Assembly (NCBI GenBank): GCA_037074705.1
Contig: CM073590.1
Location: 133,257,600 to 133,321,599 of the forward strand
Direction: 5' to 3'
DNA length: 64,000 bases
Source: Zhengitettix transpicula
Lineage: Eukaryota > Arthropoda > Insecta > Orthoptera > Tetrigidae
Positions 63,722 to 64,000 of the stretch are shown in pieces. Both the position numbers and the translations under genes were made by a program. The notes under the pieces are model-generated. The model was not told the DNA's origin. It worked only from the letters and a program-made list of their open reading frames with translations, and did not search any database. Numbering within the stretch: the stretch's first letter is position 1; the number at the start of each line of letters is the position of its first letter.

Positions 63722-63940
63722 GAAGCATCCATTAATTTAAGGAACTAATTTGGGTATGAAGTCACATTCGAACTTGGATAGTGAGGAAGGATAGAAATAA
63801 ATAGGAGAAATAGGAGGATTACGCTTTATGTGAATTCAGGAACAAATTTGGGGACAAAGTCACATTGGAGCTTGGATAGTGAGGAAAGATAGAAATAAAT
63901 AGGAGAAATAGGATTACAGTTTATTTGGATTCATATGCTG
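63594..63940. repeat. inverted SINE tails around (TA)n
   Basis: The tail at 63594-63671 is mirrored by 63766-63838, with (TA)n (about 63673-63714) and about 50 bp between. A second minus tail copy follows in tandem at about 63858-63935. Confidence 0.8.
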
Positions 63941-63957
63941 AGGCTATATTAGCTATA

Positions 63958-64000
63958 TATTAGTAAGGATATGACATTGTTAAAAATAATTGCAATATTG
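63958..64000 (+). repeat. CTTACCTG-core repeat, start only
   Basis: 'agtaaggatatgacattgttaaaaataattgcaatattg' is the leading part of the family; the element continues past the window. Confidence 0.7.

Noticed and set aside
1..64000. Bacterial-style operons, ribosome binding sites, CRISPR arrays or replication origins
   Set aside because: Interrupted genes with GT-AG introns, long (TA)n tracts and animal transposons show this is eukaryotic DNA. No regularly spaced direct repeats of CRISPR type were seen.

Overview
The window is animal nuclear DNA, almost certainly from an insect with large, AT-rich, repeat-laden introns. The only convincing cellular gene is a plus-strand, multi-exon gene coding tandem I-set immunoglobulin domains and long disordered segments. 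I read it as the 5' (zormin-like) part of a sallimus/titin gene, a giant Z-disc and sarcomere protein of insect muscle. Both ends of its coding sequence lie outside the window. Species is not decidable by eye; the intron sizes and the repeat mix (mariner, Ty3/gypsy, Helitron-like, Penelope-like, tRNA-SINE-like) would suit a large-genome insect.

Layout. 1-21 kb: no cellular gene seen. It holds Helitron-like non-autonomous copies (about 2640-3275, 4956-5894, 18640-19317, 20260-20972), three copies of an unclassified repeat (6710-6960, 17088-17600, 19318-19720), and a Ty3/gypsy relic (11329-15113, minus strand) split by a 1.3-kb mariner (13269-14568). This part has ordinary CpG density. At about 21.3 kb CpG almost vanishes and stays scarce to about 63.1 kb, except in younger insertions; this looks like the footprint of germline gene-body methylation. 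23.4-25.7 kb holds a head-to-head pair of LTRs.

27.1-60.6 kb: 22 coding exons with consistent reading phase (8,572 coding bases, about 2,857 codons). Order: an Ala/Glu coiled-coil segment, Ig1-Ig6, a Ser-rich linker, Ig7-Ig8, a 1,066-codon disordered exon, further disordered exons carrying a repeated RESDYESD module, a conserved non-Ig segment, a Ser/Pro linker and Ig9. Ig3-Ig4 and Ig5-Ig6 are coded by two exon triplets with identical phase pattern, so a three-exon cassette was duplicated. One intron appears to be GC-AG. The giant exon has an in-frame stop at its weak donor, followed by a polyadenylation signal, so a short isoform is plausible.

The introns carry at least a dozen copies of one repeat superfamily whose core includes a splice-donor-like CAGGTAAG (seen on + as CTTACCTG). 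Many copies are fold-backs beside (TA)n tracts, and one is an essentially perfect palindrome with 164-bp arms. They also hold a Penelope-like reverse-transcriptase relic, three other fold-backs, a solo LTR and tRNA-SINE-like pieces. The last kilobase holds an unidentified CpG-containing ORF and more of these repeats.
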